A stretch of DNA of 64,000 bases, taken from Strigomonas culicis (lineage: Eukaryota > Euglenozoa > Kinetoplastea > Trypanosomatida > Trypanosomatidae). Below, one piece after another: positions 1 to 8,647 of the stretch (its first letter is position 1; each line of letters begins with the position of its first letter). The stretch spans positions 19,985 to 83,984 of the forward strand of contig AUXH01000012.1 of the NCBI GenBank assembly GCA_000482145.1. Reading direction: 5' to 3'. A model generated the notes under the pieces. It worked only from the letters and a program-made list of their open reading frames with translations. It did no database searches and had not been told where the DNA came from. Position numbers and translations under genes: made by a program.

Positions 1-909
1 TCCCTCGTCCAGGCGTGCAGCGACGTGAGTTCGACCGTTTATTTGTTTGACGCGTTGGCGCTTCGTGGGGTCTTTCGCGACAAATTCAAAGCCATCCTGC
101 AAAACAGCGATATTGTCAAGTATTTTTTCGACTGCCGTCGCGATGTGGAGGCGTTGAGCTGTCAGATGCAACTGACACCAGCGAATGTGATTGATCTGCA
201 GATTTACTTCACGGCACTACAGTGGAAACTGCGCGGCGTCAACCGCCGCTCTGGGATGCCGTACGTGCTGAAGCAGGTCGCCGGCGTGGAGCGGCAAGAG
301 AGCGACAACTTTGTGCAGACGGCCATGACGGAGGGCAACCGTCTGGTGTGGGACGTGCGGCCGCTGCCGCCGCACTTCCTGGCCTATGCGGCAAGCGACG
401 TGCGCTATATTCTCCTCCTCTCGCAGTACTTCCGCGCGGGGCCGCGCAGCGGGCAGCAGCGTGGAGAGGCGGCGCCGGCCGCCGCCCCTGCGCTGCCGCT
501 GGACCTCGTCAGCGAGTCCGCCGTGCGGCGCCTGACGGCCGCCTACGTGGAGCACTACGCCTGCGGCGCGCCCGTGGCGGCCGAGATGGATCCAAAGCCG
601 GCCGAGATGAACCGGCTGTGGCTCGAGCGCTTTGTGGGCCCTGGCGGCACCTGCAAGTACTGCGGCAGTCGAGGCCACACCGAGTCGGAGTGCTTCAAGA
701 GGGCACAGAGCGTCGTGAAGTGCTCGTTCTGCGGACAGACAGGGCACACCGAGCGAAGCTGCTATCAGAAGCATCCGGAGCTGCTCAAGTGCGGTGTCTG
801 TGGCCAGATCGGCCACACCTCCGCCCACTGCTTCAAAAAGAACCCGTGTAAGCACTGCGGAGGCTTACACAACAGTGCGAACTGTCACAGAATCGCCAAA
901 GTTGGGTGA
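1..909 (+). CDS. 3'-5' exonuclease domain protein with CCHC zinc knuckles (5' partial)
   Basis: The frame is already open at base 1, so the start lies outside the window; 302 residues are visible. The first ~140 residues look like a DEDDy 3'-5' exonuclease (Exd1/RNase D type). The second-motif Asp lies in FFDCRRDVEAL, followed by VIDLQIYF, and the third motif is YAASDVRYILLL with the Tyr/Asp pair. The first acidic motif (DxE) must lie upstream. The C-terminal third holds four Cys-rich knuckles starting near visible residues 218, 241, 264 and 283. The first three fit CxxCGxxGHxxxxC; the last (CKHCGGLHNSANC) is one residue shorter between Gly and His. This combination suggests RNA or single-stranded nucleic acid trimming with knuckle-mediated binding; the substrate is unknown. 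The GTG at base 25 is an internal Val codon, not a start. Confidence 0.8.
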   Translation, partial: SLVQACSDVSSTVYLFDALALRGVFRDKFKAILQNSDIVKYFFDCRRDVEALSCQMQLTPANVIDLQIYFTALQWKLRGVNRRSGMPYVLKQVAGVERQESDNFVQTAMTEGNRLVWDVRPLPPHFLAYAASDVRYILLLSQYFRAGPRSGQQRGEAAPAAAPALPLDLVSESAVRRLTAAYVEHYACGAPVAAEMDPKPAEMNRLWLERFVGPGGTCKYCGSRGHTESECFKRAQSVVKCSFCGQTGHTERSCYQKHPELLKCGVCGQIGHTSAHCFKKNPCKHCGGLHNSANCHRIAKVG

Positions 910-1549
910 GATCGTCGAGCATATCATACGTTTTCCTTACAGATTTACGCACATGAATGAAGGAAAGGAAAGAAACGAGAGAGCAAGTATTGGGACGGTA
1001 TCAGCTCCCTCACTTCGCTGTATCTTTTTGTTTTCCTCTTCTTCTGTGCGTATTGTTTTTTTTTTTTTACTGTGCTGCATTTCCATCAGCATTACGATTT
1101 ATATTTGTATACTGACAGCTGAAATACTCATCCTAGTGGTACTTTTACTTTCAGTTTTGGCGTAGATATAAAAGGCGGCCTCATTTGTGCTCCACACAGT
1201 TTGCTACCTCTTTGTACTCACACATACACCGACGTTCCCTCCTCTCTTCCTTTGCTTACGAAAAGTATATAAGCACTTAATTATTATTTTTCTTCACTCG
1301 TTATTCTACTGCACACAGCTTTATTATCGAAAGGAGAGCTTTAAAATAGAGTTTTCCTTTCTTTTTTTTTCTTGACCTCTTTTCTTTCCTTCAGCTGTAA
1401 CGGGTTTTGGAAGACGATTCACAAGTAAGATAATACTAACCATAATAATATAAACGAAAGCCACCTAAACACCTAACAGATTCCCGTGCATTGCTTGGGA
1501 ACTCATTTGTGGTATCACCTTCCAGCACCTTCCCGTATTCTCTTGTCAC
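910..1549. other. Intergenic spacer
   Basis: Gene-free, T-rich. It holds a run of T near 1067-1078 and a long polypyrimidine tract about 1349-1392 ending in a CAG at 1392-1394, a likely spliced-leader acceptor for the DnaJ gene (about 155 nt of 5' UTR). No RNA gene was recognised. Confidence 0.6.
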
Positions 1550-3034
1550 ATGCTTCGCTGCTGCGACATACTCTTCACAAAGGCAGGCATGGCCGCTGCC
1601 GCCTACGGTTCCCTGCGATTCCCCGCATCCTCTAGTGCGTCCTCCAGCTTTCGGAAGCCCACCTTCGTCTCGGGCTCCAAGTCCACGGCTGCAGGCACGT
1701 CCTCCTTCTCGCCCTTCTTCACGGCGCTGCGCACGTATGCGGAGGGCAACAAGGATTACTACAAGGTGCTGGGCATCGATCGCTCGGCAGACCTCAAGGC
1801 GATCAAGAAGGCGTACCGCAAGCGCGCCCTCGAGACGCACCCCGATCAGGGCGGCAAGAAGGAGGACTTCGCGGAGGTGGCGGAGGCGTACGAGATCCTG
1901 TCGGACCCGCAGAAGAAGCAAGTGTACGACCAGTACGGCTCCGAGGCGGCGAACCAGTCCGGCATGCACGGCGGCATGGGCGGCTACGGCGGCGGGCACC
2001 GCTCGGCGGAGGACATCTTCTCTGAGTTTTTCCGCGGCGCTGGCATGGGCGGCTTCGGTGACATGTTCGGCATGGGCGGCGGCGGCGGCATGAACCGCGG
2101 CCCGCCGACGGTCGAGCCGCAGGAGGTGCGCGTGCGCCTGACGCTGGAGGAGGTGTACAAGGGCGTCGTCAAGACGCTCACGGTGAACCGCCCGCAGGTG
2201 TGCACGCAGTGCGACGGCCACGGCACCAAGAGCAAGAAGGCGAAGGAGCCGTGCGCGCAGTGCGGCGGCAGCGGCCACGTGGTGCAGCAGACCCGCATGG
2301 ACGCGGGCATGGTGCGGCAGACCATCACGGGCTGCCCGCGCTGCCAGGGCACCGGCACGATGGCGAAGGCGGAGGACCAGTGCGGCCGCTGCTCCGGCCG
2401 GGGGTACCGCAAGGTGTCGCAGCAGGTCTCCGTCGAGATCCCGGCCGGCGTGCCGCCGAACGTGACGCTGGTGGTGCGGGGAGAGGGCGGCGCCATCCCC
2501 GGCGCGCAGCCGGGCGACCTCCACGTGCACATCGAGATCCAGCCGCACAGCGTCTTCGAGCGCCGCGGGGATGACCTGATTGTGCGACGGAATGTCACCC
2601 TCGCTGAGGCCCTGCTGGGTCTGCAGATGCCCCTGAAGCTCCTGGACGGCCGCACCGTGCACATCAAGACAGGGGAGGACACCGTCCTGAAGCCGAACGG
2701 TGTCATCAAGCTGGTCGGCGAGGGCATGCCGACCGCCTCCGGCGGCCGCGGTGACATCTACGTGTTTGCGACCTTGTCGATGCCTACGAAGCTGACAGAG
2801 GCGCAGCGGGACCATATTAAAAAGGCCTTTGGCATCCCCAAGGAAGACCCGAACGCGTCGCCTGGGAATACCGTGAAGGCGCGCGTGCTGCGCGAGACGA
2901 GGGAGCAGCTGGAGCAGCAGAAGCGTGGGGTGTGGGAGGCAGCAAACGGAGGTAACTTCGGTGGCGGCGCGAGCTCCCGCCGTGCCCGCTCGAACATGGG
3001 CGGCGGCCAGACAGCGGAGTGCGCGACGCAGTAA
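1550..3034 (+). CDS. Class I (type A) DnaJ/Hsp40 co-chaperone
   Basis: A 494-residue J-protein with all class I parts, expected to stimulate an Hsp70 ATPase and deliver unfolded clients. The J-domain spans about residues 69-131 with HPD at 97-99. It is followed by a Gly/Phe-rich linker (about 135-185, rich in GGMGG and GGFGD). Four CxxCxGxG zinc repeats follow from about residue 218 (CTQCDGHG, CAQCGGSG, CPRCQGTG, CGRCSGRG), then the two client-binding beta domains. The first 65 residues are rich in Ser, Ala and Arg/Lys with almost no acids, like a mitochondrial presequence. The protein ends in CATQ, which fits a CaaX prenylation box as in Ydj1-type proteins. These two signals point to different places in the cell. 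A second in-frame ATG at 1589 could be used and would shorten only the leader. Confidence 0.93.
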   Translation: MLRCCDILFTKAGMAAAAYGSLRFPASSSASSSFRKPTFVSGSKSTAAGTSSFSPFFTALRTYAEGNKDYYKVLGIDRSADLKAIKKAYRKRALETHPDQGGKKEDFAEVAEAYEILSDPQKKQVYDQYGSEAANQSGMHGGMGGYGGGHRSAEDIFSEFFRGAGMGGFGDMFGMGGGGGMNRGPPTVEPQEVRVRLTLEEVYKGVVKTLTVNRPQVCTQCDGHGTKSKKAKEPCAQCGGSGHVVQQTRMDAGMVRQTITGCPRCQGTGTMAKAEDQCGRCSGRGYRKVSQQVSVEIPAGVPPNVTLVVRGEGGAIPGAQPGDLHVHIEIQPHSVFERRGDDLIVRRNVTLAEALLGLQMPLKLLDGRTVHIKTGEDTVLKPNGVIKLVGEGMPTASGGRGDIYVFATLSMPTKLTEAQRDHIKKAFGIPKEDPNASPGNTVKARVLRETREQLEQQKRGVWEAANGGNFGGGASSRRARSNMGGGQTAECATQ

Positions 3035-3586
3035 CGCCCTTACCGTTGGCGCATCGTTGTGTGCCTATACATACAGGCGGTGCGTTTCTACCTTCTTAGT
3101 ATTGCTACCATTTCACAGTTGCCTTTGGAGTTTTTTTTTTCTAACTCTATGTTTCTTTCCTCACCCGTCGCTCTTGTGCTGATAACAAAGCCATCTTGCT
3201 GTTTCTTTGCTTATATGATTGTTTCAGCCAGCCGTAACCAATCCGTTTAATTCCCAATCAGACCGTTCTGGAATAGAGAGCTGTTTTCCATCCCTCCACA
3301 TTTATTTTTCCCCTTTTCACTGCAAAGAAGAAAAAAAAAACTTAATAAACTGTAATACTTGAATAAAAAAAAGTGTTCTAGACTTCTTTGATGGCGTTGC
3401 ATTACATCGATAAAAACGTCAGTGTCTTTTCTGACTTGGACAGGCACACTGTGAAATGCAACGAAACACTTTTTAACACATCGGATTTCTTCTTCCTGTC
3501 TTTTATGTTTTTTTTTTTTGGCTCAGCTTTACATTTTGATTATCCGCAGATAGAGTAGAACCACAAAGATAATACCCGTCGTCCTC
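3035..3586. other. Intergenic spacer
   Basis: AT-rich, with no credible gene. A-rich stretches near 3330-3372 lie in the expected 3' UTR or polyadenylation zone. The 3' end carries the acceptor site described separately at 3506-3526. Confidence 0.6.
3506..3526 (+). promoter_or_regulatory. Putative spliced-leader acceptor (polyT + AG)
   Basis: A long T run is followed by GGCTCAG, with the AG at 3525-3526. This is 60 nt before the ATG of the Nudix gene and is the first AG after the tract, as expected for trypanosomatid trans-splicing. Confidence 0.55.
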
Positions 3587-4366
3587 ATGGCAACACGCGC
3601 AAAAAGCACAGAATTTCCCGATGTTGTGATTCGAGGAGCAGATAAAAAGCTGTACCGCCGCAGCGCCATGGGCATCTTTCTTAACGAGGATGGCTTCTGC
3701 CTGTGCTTCGTGCCTGTGGGCATCCAGAACAAGGATTTTCTACAGACCGTGCAGGGCGGCGTGGCGAAGGGGGAGACGCCCAAGGAGGCCCTCCTTCGGG
3801 AGATCGGCGAGGAAATCGGCCTTGCGCCCGAAGACGTGATCATTGTGGAGGAAATACTGCCTGTGGACGAGAACGGGGAAACCGTTCCAGACACGGGGTC
3901 GGGGTCGATCAACGATAATAACGAGGTGGTGGATGAAACACGAAAAGTGTTTCGCTACCAAAGCAAGTCGTGGCGCAAAGAGAGCATACACGGCCAGGAG
4001 CTGTACCCCCATCTCTGCTTCTTATCCAAACGGAACATAAACAAGATTAGACTCATCCCGCGCAATCCTGAGATTCGCCGTGAGTTTTTCTCGTATAAGA
4101 TAGGAAAGCTCTCCTCGCTCTACGCCCAGGCACCCCCATCGAAGCGGGAGGTGCTACAGCACATAGTGAAGGCGACGTATCCGGTCGCGCGACGGTTCCT
4201 GGCCGACCAGCGTTACAACGCCGACAACTTGGGGTCCGTGGTGGAACTGGAACACGTCGTGTTCTCGCCGCGGGCGCAGGGCCCAAAAGGGAGCGGCCCA
4301 CCGCACGGTAGGGGGGTGAAAAGGAAGTTGCATGATGATAACGCCCCCACGGGTGCGCCCCATTAG
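3587..4366 (+). CDS. Nudix hydrolase
   Basis: A 259-residue protein with a perfect Nudix box at residues 57-79 (G57, E63, REIGEEIGL at 71-79), the Mg2+ site that hydrolyses nucleoside-diphosphate-linked substrates. The N-terminal strand (YRRSAMGIFLN) and the QTVQGGV lead-in match the RppH/Ap4A-hydrolase branch, which acts on dinucleoside polyphosphates or 5'-triphosphate RNA ends. The middle (about 90-125) has an acidic insert, and the C-terminus is a basic, probably disordered tail with RGVKRKLHDD. There is no obvious presequence. Known trypanosomatid Nudix proteins include the mitochondrial RNA factor MERS1 and the decapping enzyme TbNH4. I cannot tell from sequence alone which one, if any, this corresponds to. 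Confidence 0.88.
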   Translation: MATRAKSTEFPDVVIRGADKKLYRRSAMGIFLNEDGFCLCFVPVGIQNKDFLQTVQGGVAKGETPKEALLREIGEEIGLAPEDVIIVEEILPVDENGETVPDTGSGSINDNNEVVDETRKVFRYQSKSWRKESIHGQELYPHLCFLSKRNINKIRLIPRNPEIRREFFSYKIGKLSSLYAQAPPSKREVLQHIVKATYPVARRFLADQRYNADNLGSVVELEHVVFSPRAQGPKGSGPPHGRGVKRKLHDDNAPTGAPH

Positions 4367-4852
4367 GTGTTGAACCGTCGACATATCGTATGTATATAGT
4401 GTGTGCAAGGTGTTGGTTGCCTATCGCGTCTGTCGAAATACGCATTCACCACCGAAGTAAAAAGAGTAGAACTGTTCTTTACTGATTTGCAGTTTTTTTT
4501 TTTTATAGTTTCACTAAGTGCATAAAATGGATGACAATTCTCTGTTTTGCGTTTTGTGGTTCTCGTAGCTCTCTGGGACTGTCCTTCCTTCACGTAGCGA
4601 GAACAACTGATCATTCGAGCTTCCCATTTCCCTTTTACTTCTATTCCGATCAGTTTTCTACCCGAGAGGGAAAAACAAAATCCCTAGCACTCGCTTTCCA
4701 CACTGTAGAAAAGGTGTCTTATGCGATCGTCCAAGTTGTTCTGTCTCTCTCTCTCTCTCTCTCTCCTCTCCTAACCGTTCTAACCTTGTGTCCTTCAGCC
4801 AGTCTAGTCGTCTATACCTATTACATATACGTACCGTTCATCGTGAAGCAGC
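4367..4852. other. Intergenic spacer with (CT)n tract
   Basis: No gene seen. A perfect CT dinucleotide run (about 4744-4765) sits inside a longer polypyrimidine stretch. The first AG after it is at 4797-4798, about 54 nt before the next ATG, so the repeat probably works as a trans-splicing polypyrimidine tract. Confidence 0.6.
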
Positions 4853-5893
4853 ATGCGCCGCTCGGCCTGCCGCCTCTTTTTGCAAGGCTTCAAATTAGGA
4901 CAAGACTCCAACATCTTCACCAATCTATGGAATAAGCCAGAGACGAAGGACTCGCGCGTGAAGGAGTACGTGCCGGAGGTGCTGGAGGAGAGCTTGGCGG
5001 AGCAGAGGGCGGTGCTGCAGGAAAGCACCTCCCGCGATGTCATCGTGGGTCTTGGACACAAGGTGCTACAGGGCATTGAGAATAAGGCCCCTACGCCGAG
5101 CCTCGCGCCCAACCTGAACAAAATCCTGATTGAGTACGGCGCCAAAGATGTGATCGCGCAGCGTCCCCTTAGCTACCTTCTCTACCCTAACTCGTCGCTC
5201 AGCCCGGACGAACAACCGCACGAGCTCGTCTCTAGCTTTCAGGACAACCTGCGCACGCTCATCGAGTCCGTCGAGTCGCACGGCTGCTCCGTGCGTGAGA
5301 CAGCCCCCTCCGATGCGCCACCCGCGGGCGGTGTATCGCCCACGGTCACCGGTGCCGCTCCCCGCGTGGGGGCGGAGGACGGTGCAGCCCACTTGCCGGC
5401 TGGTGGAGAGGTGATTGTCGCCTCAAAGAGTGAGCATGAGCCGATGGATGTCACCATGTTTATCAAGGTCGTGTCCGGTATGGCGCTCGCAAACATGCAC
5501 TGCGGCGATCTCCGCAACGCCGTTCGCTGCGTGGACTGCGGCATCGCGCATGCGGTCGACCAGCAGCGGCTGGGCGGTCTGCTGGGACTAAAGGCGGGGC
5601 TCCTTATTCACCAGAACAAGTACGAGGAGGCCGCGGACAGCGCGCGACTTGCGATAGAGGCGTCGCATAACATCCAAGGTTACTTGCAGGGCGCCTATGC
5701 ACTGCGGCGTCTCGGTAGAAACGAGGAGGTGATTGCGTTGCTAGAAGATGCGCAGGAGCATCATCCAATGAACACGGCCATCACGAATCAGCTCGATTTG
5801 GTACGAAAGGACACGAAGCTCTCGCTGCCGGCGGGCTCAAGTGAAGACGGAAAGAACACTCTCTCTGAACAGAAAGTGATCGAAGATAGCTAA
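4853..5893 (+). CDS. TPR-like protein, probably mitochondrial (unknown function)
   Basis: 346 residues, not assigned to a named family. The N-terminus (MRRSACRLFLQGFKLG) is short, basic and amphipathic, resembling a trypanosomatid mitochondrial presequence. Residues about 155-195 are a low-complexity Pro/Ala/Gly linker. The C-terminal part (about 200-320) reads as paired helices with a TPR-like pattern: repeated small residues in ALANMHCGDLRNAVRCVDCG, then GLLIHQNKYEEAADSARLAI, then ALRRLGRNEEVIALLEDAQ. Such repeats usually form protein-binding scaffolds. No catalytic motif was seen. The ATG is the first one after the acceptor AG at 4798. Confidence 0.72.
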   Translation: MRRSACRLFLQGFKLGQDSNIFTNLWNKPETKDSRVKEYVPEVLEESLAEQRAVLQESTSRDVIVGLGHKVLQGIENKAPTPSLAPNLNKILIEYGAKDVIAQRPLSYLLYPNSSLSPDEQPHELVSSFQDNLRTLIESVESHGCSVRETAPSDAPPAGGVSPTVTGAAPRVGAEDGAAHLPAGGEVIVASKSEHEPMDVTMFIKVVSGMALANMHCGDLRNAVRCVDCGIAHAVDQQRLGGLLGLKAGLLIHQNKYEEAADSARLAIEASHNIQGYLQGAYALRRLGRNEEVIALLEDAQEHHPMNTAITNQLDLVRKDTKLSLPAGSSEDGKNTLSEQKVIEDS

Positions 5894-6350
5894 ATGGGGG
5901 GGGGGGGGTCGTATTCATAATTGAAAAAACAATAATAATAACGCAACACTTTCTTACAGGTTATTTCTTTGACACCCATGTATTGTGACAGATGATGCTA
6001 ACACGCATGGATAAATTACTAGGGATAATGACAAATTAAGGAAAGGAGCTCTTTTTTTTTCCTGTATCTCTTCTCTGTGGTACACATAAGCAGACATGTT
6101 TGTATACTTCTATTTGTCTCCGCTCTCTCCTTTTTTTTTCTTTCTTGGTTTCAAAAGGATTGTGAGTGGTTTCGTCTACCTACATTCTTTTCTTGCTGTT
6201 GTGTACATATTTCTAGTTTTTTTTTCACTTTTTCTTCCTTCTTAGTATTTTCAGTTTTAGACTTCACCAAAAGACAGGCGAAGTACAAGTCGTGCGCTTA
6301 CGGACACTTACAGCGACGCGCGCAGCTGACGAACTGGGAGCGCATTGAAA
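5894..6350. other. Intergenic spacer with 13-nt G run
   Basis: A run of 13 G (5896-5908) begins two bases after the upstream stop codon. The rest is AT-rich, then T-rich with several polypyrimidine runs between about 6050 and 6240. An AG at 6244-6245 is a plausible acceptor for the DENN gene. Confidence 0.6.
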
Positions 6351-8030
6351 ATGGAATTGAATTTGGATCTAGAAGGGTCTTTCCAGCTACTCAACACATC
6401 CTTCGTGGGTTTAAAAAAGAAACCGAATGTGTTCACTTCACGGTCTGAGGTGTTCTACTTTTCAGGTAATGAAAATAGCTGTATTAACGCCTTCCTTTCG
6501 CTGAAGCAGCTTTCCACCGGCGAGGGCAACCGAGCCCTTAGTCTTTCCTGGACCCATCCGTATCCACCCATTGTGCTCCTGGCCCGCTACCCCAACCTGG
6601 GCAAGTTCTGCTTTGCGAACGAGGCGACTTCTCACACGGTGAGTGAATTGGTGTTCACCTTTGTGCTCACGGATAGCTCCGGGTTTCGCGAGTACGGCCA
6701 CGTTAGCACGGCCGTGAACGGCGAGGCCGTTGTAATCATGTCGCCCTACCCGTGGTGCAACTTTTTCTATCGGCTAGCGTACCTCTACCGTGTCAACGGG
6801 GAGGAGGGCAAGAACATGGTGCGAGCGCTGTGTCGGTGCTCGACGCCGCCGTCCGGCGCGTCGTTTGTGATTCCGAGGGAAATACCGGTGAACTTCCGGC
6901 GGCCGTACGACCGCATGTGCAGCTTCATTGACACCGCCCCGCTTCGCATGCTAGCCGTCTTCCCTAATCTGGACGATCTCTTTTCAGTTCTGGCCGATCT
7001 CCTGCTGGAAAAGCACATCATTATCGTAGGTTCTAATTTTTCTGTTGTGTCCACCGTCGTCATGTCGCTGCAGGCGCTCATCGCGCCCTTTGACTGGATG
7101 CACATACTCATCCCGATTGTGCCGAGCAGCCTGCTGGACGTGCTGGCGGCCCCGCCCCCCTATCTCGTCGGCGTGCTCACGTCGCAGCTACCGCTGCTGG
7201 AGAAGGTGCCGATTGAAAGCGCAATTGTGGTGCGGCTGAACAGCGAGGGCGTCTGCGAGCGCGTCGCGTACATCAACGAGACGCCGAGCCACCTCCCGCA
7301 CTCGGGCTGGTTCAGCGGGGTGCGCATCGGCCTGAATCTGCTGAAGCTGCAGCCCCCGGCGCAGCAGAGCAGGCGCGACCTGTGCAATCTCTTCCTCACC
7401 TACTACGCGTCCCTCTTCGGCGAGGTGGTGCTGCGCGGCCCCAAGGGTTACATCCACAACAAGGACCGCATGTCCGGCGCCTCTATCGCCTTCTACGAGA
7501 TGCTGCTAACGACGCAGAGCTTTGCGAACTTGAGTGAGTACGTGAACCGAACGATGGAGGCGGATAACAATGAGTGGGTGGACAACGAGTTTATCGTAGC
7601 GGCCGTACGCACGAACCCAGAGGTGTTCCCCCGCCACTATCAGCACCTCATTTCAGAGGAGAAGCAGGGCGGTGGGTACGTGGCGAAGCACAACGACTGC
7701 TTTGGTAGCTCCGAGTTGGACACCACCGCGCTGATTGACGGCTTTGGCGGGCACCGGCTGGGCCTCACCCGCCTTGCAGCGGAGTTCGCGATGAGCTGTT
7801 GCGCGCGAAAGGAGGACCAGCTCGTGAGCAGCGATGACTACTATCCCGGTCAACACGATTGGATGACCTCTAGCGACGTCGGCGAGTCCCGCCACCTTAG
7901 CGGGCCCGTGGTAGAGGCCGCGGAGGAGATGGAGACGGTGCAGCCCGCGGAATTTGATATTGTTCATTCGCCAGTAGTAAAAAGTTCCATCAAACAAGGC
8001 CGCGAGAGCATAAAGCACGACGGCGTATAG
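6351..8030 (+). CDS. DENN domain protein (putative Rab GEF)
   Basis: 559 residues. DENN modules act as guanine-nucleotide exchange factors for Rab GTPases on membranes. The u/c/dDENN order can be followed. The early region (about 60-165) carries TFVLTDSSGFREYGHV and YPWCNFFYRLAYLYR. The central core (about 200-320) has FPNLDDLFSVLADLLLEKHIIIVG, then LIPIVPSSLLDVLAAPPPYLVG and a beta-strand with an acidic residue series. The C-terminal dDENN-like helices (about 340-410) include LFLTYYASLFGEVV. After residue ~420 the tail is acidic and probably disordered. The frame extends two codons upstream through TTG, but the first ATG (6351) is used here. Target Rab unknown. Confidence 0.85.
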   Translation: MELNLDLEGSFQLLNTSFVGLKKKPNVFTSRSEVFYFSGNENSCINAFLSLKQLSTGEGNRALSLSWTHPYPPIVLLARYPNLGKFCFANEATSHTVSELVFTFVLTDSSGFREYGHVSTAVNGEAVVIMSPYPWCNFFYRLAYLYRVNGEEGKNMVRALCRCSTPPSGASFVIPREIPVNFRRPYDRMCSFIDTAPLRMLAVFPNLDDLFSVLADLLLEKHIIIVGSNFSVVSTVVMSLQALIAPFDWMHILIPIVPSSLLDVLAAPPPYLVGVLTSQLPLLEKVPIESAIVVRLNSEGVCERVAYINETPSHLPHSGWFSGVRIGLNLLKLQPPAQQSRRDLCNLFLTYYASLFGEVVLRGPKGYIHNKDRMSGASIAFYEMLLTTQSFANLSEYVNRTMEADNNEWVDNEFIVAAVRTNPEVFPRHYQHLISEEKQGGGYVAKHNDCFGSSELDTTALIDGFGGHRLGLTRLAAEFAMSCCARKEDQLVSSDDYYPGQHDWMTSSDVGESRHLSGPVVEAAEEMETVQPAEFDIVHSPVVKSSIKQGRESIKHDGV

Positions 8031-8647
8031 CTCGGGCACAATATGATGCGTGCCGTCAACGGGACTCCTGTGAACAGTAGTTGTTGGTGTGTTGTTTTTG
8101 CTTTTCCCTTACTTTTCTTTTGTGTGTGTATGTGTGCGTTTGAGAACTATTATTGTACATGATATGTTTCTCTCTTTTTTCGGTTGCTTCCCCTTACTAG
8201 TGGCTGTGTGACTTCTGACCTTCAGTGTAATAGCTTAGGCAACCGTAACTGTAATAGTATTTCTAAAACTTTCTTCGAAAGCTCCTTCACATGCTCTGTA
8301 TTCATTGTATTGTTGAATCCCTCTTCCCGAATTGTTTTCAAATCATTATATATTCTCTTTTTTTTTTCTTTGAATTGTTTCTGACTGTAAACAACCGTTG
8401 TAGAATCTTAAAACAGTACGAGTTCTGCCAGAATAAAAATAAAAAAAGATAAAAAAAGAACTACTGTTGGAAAAAAAAAACTAGTAAAGTAGTACTCTCA
8501 CACACGCTTCTTCCTCCTCCTTACATGTCTCGTTTACGGGTTTGCTCTACCGAAGGAAACAGAAGATAAAGAACGTCACGTAATAGCTCCAAGAGAATAG
8601 AAATAAAGTGTCGCCATTCTGGACAAAGTGCATAGTGTAGGAACGAT
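8031..8647. other. Intergenic spacer
   Basis: A 617-bp spacer without a credible gene. T runs near 8362-8370, an A-rich block at about 8436-8480, and a polypyrimidine tract at about 8495-8525 (CTTCTTCCTCCTCC) preceding AG dinucleotides, likely the acceptor region for the PPR gene. Confidence 0.55.

Noticed and set aside
794..1165. Open frame (123 codons) overlapping the end of the exonuclease gene
   Set aside because: Out-of-frame continuation over the zinc-knuckle DNA and T-rich spacer, hydrophobic only because of T content.
1436..2815. Long antisense open frame (459 codons) over the DnaJ gene
   Set aside because: It mirrors a GC-rich gene on the other strand, translates to His/Arg/Leu-rich low-complexity sequence and has no family motif.
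4744..4765. CT repeat as a satellite or regulatory repeat
   Set aside because: It lies where a trans-splicing polypyrimidine tract is expected, directly upstream of an AG and ATG.
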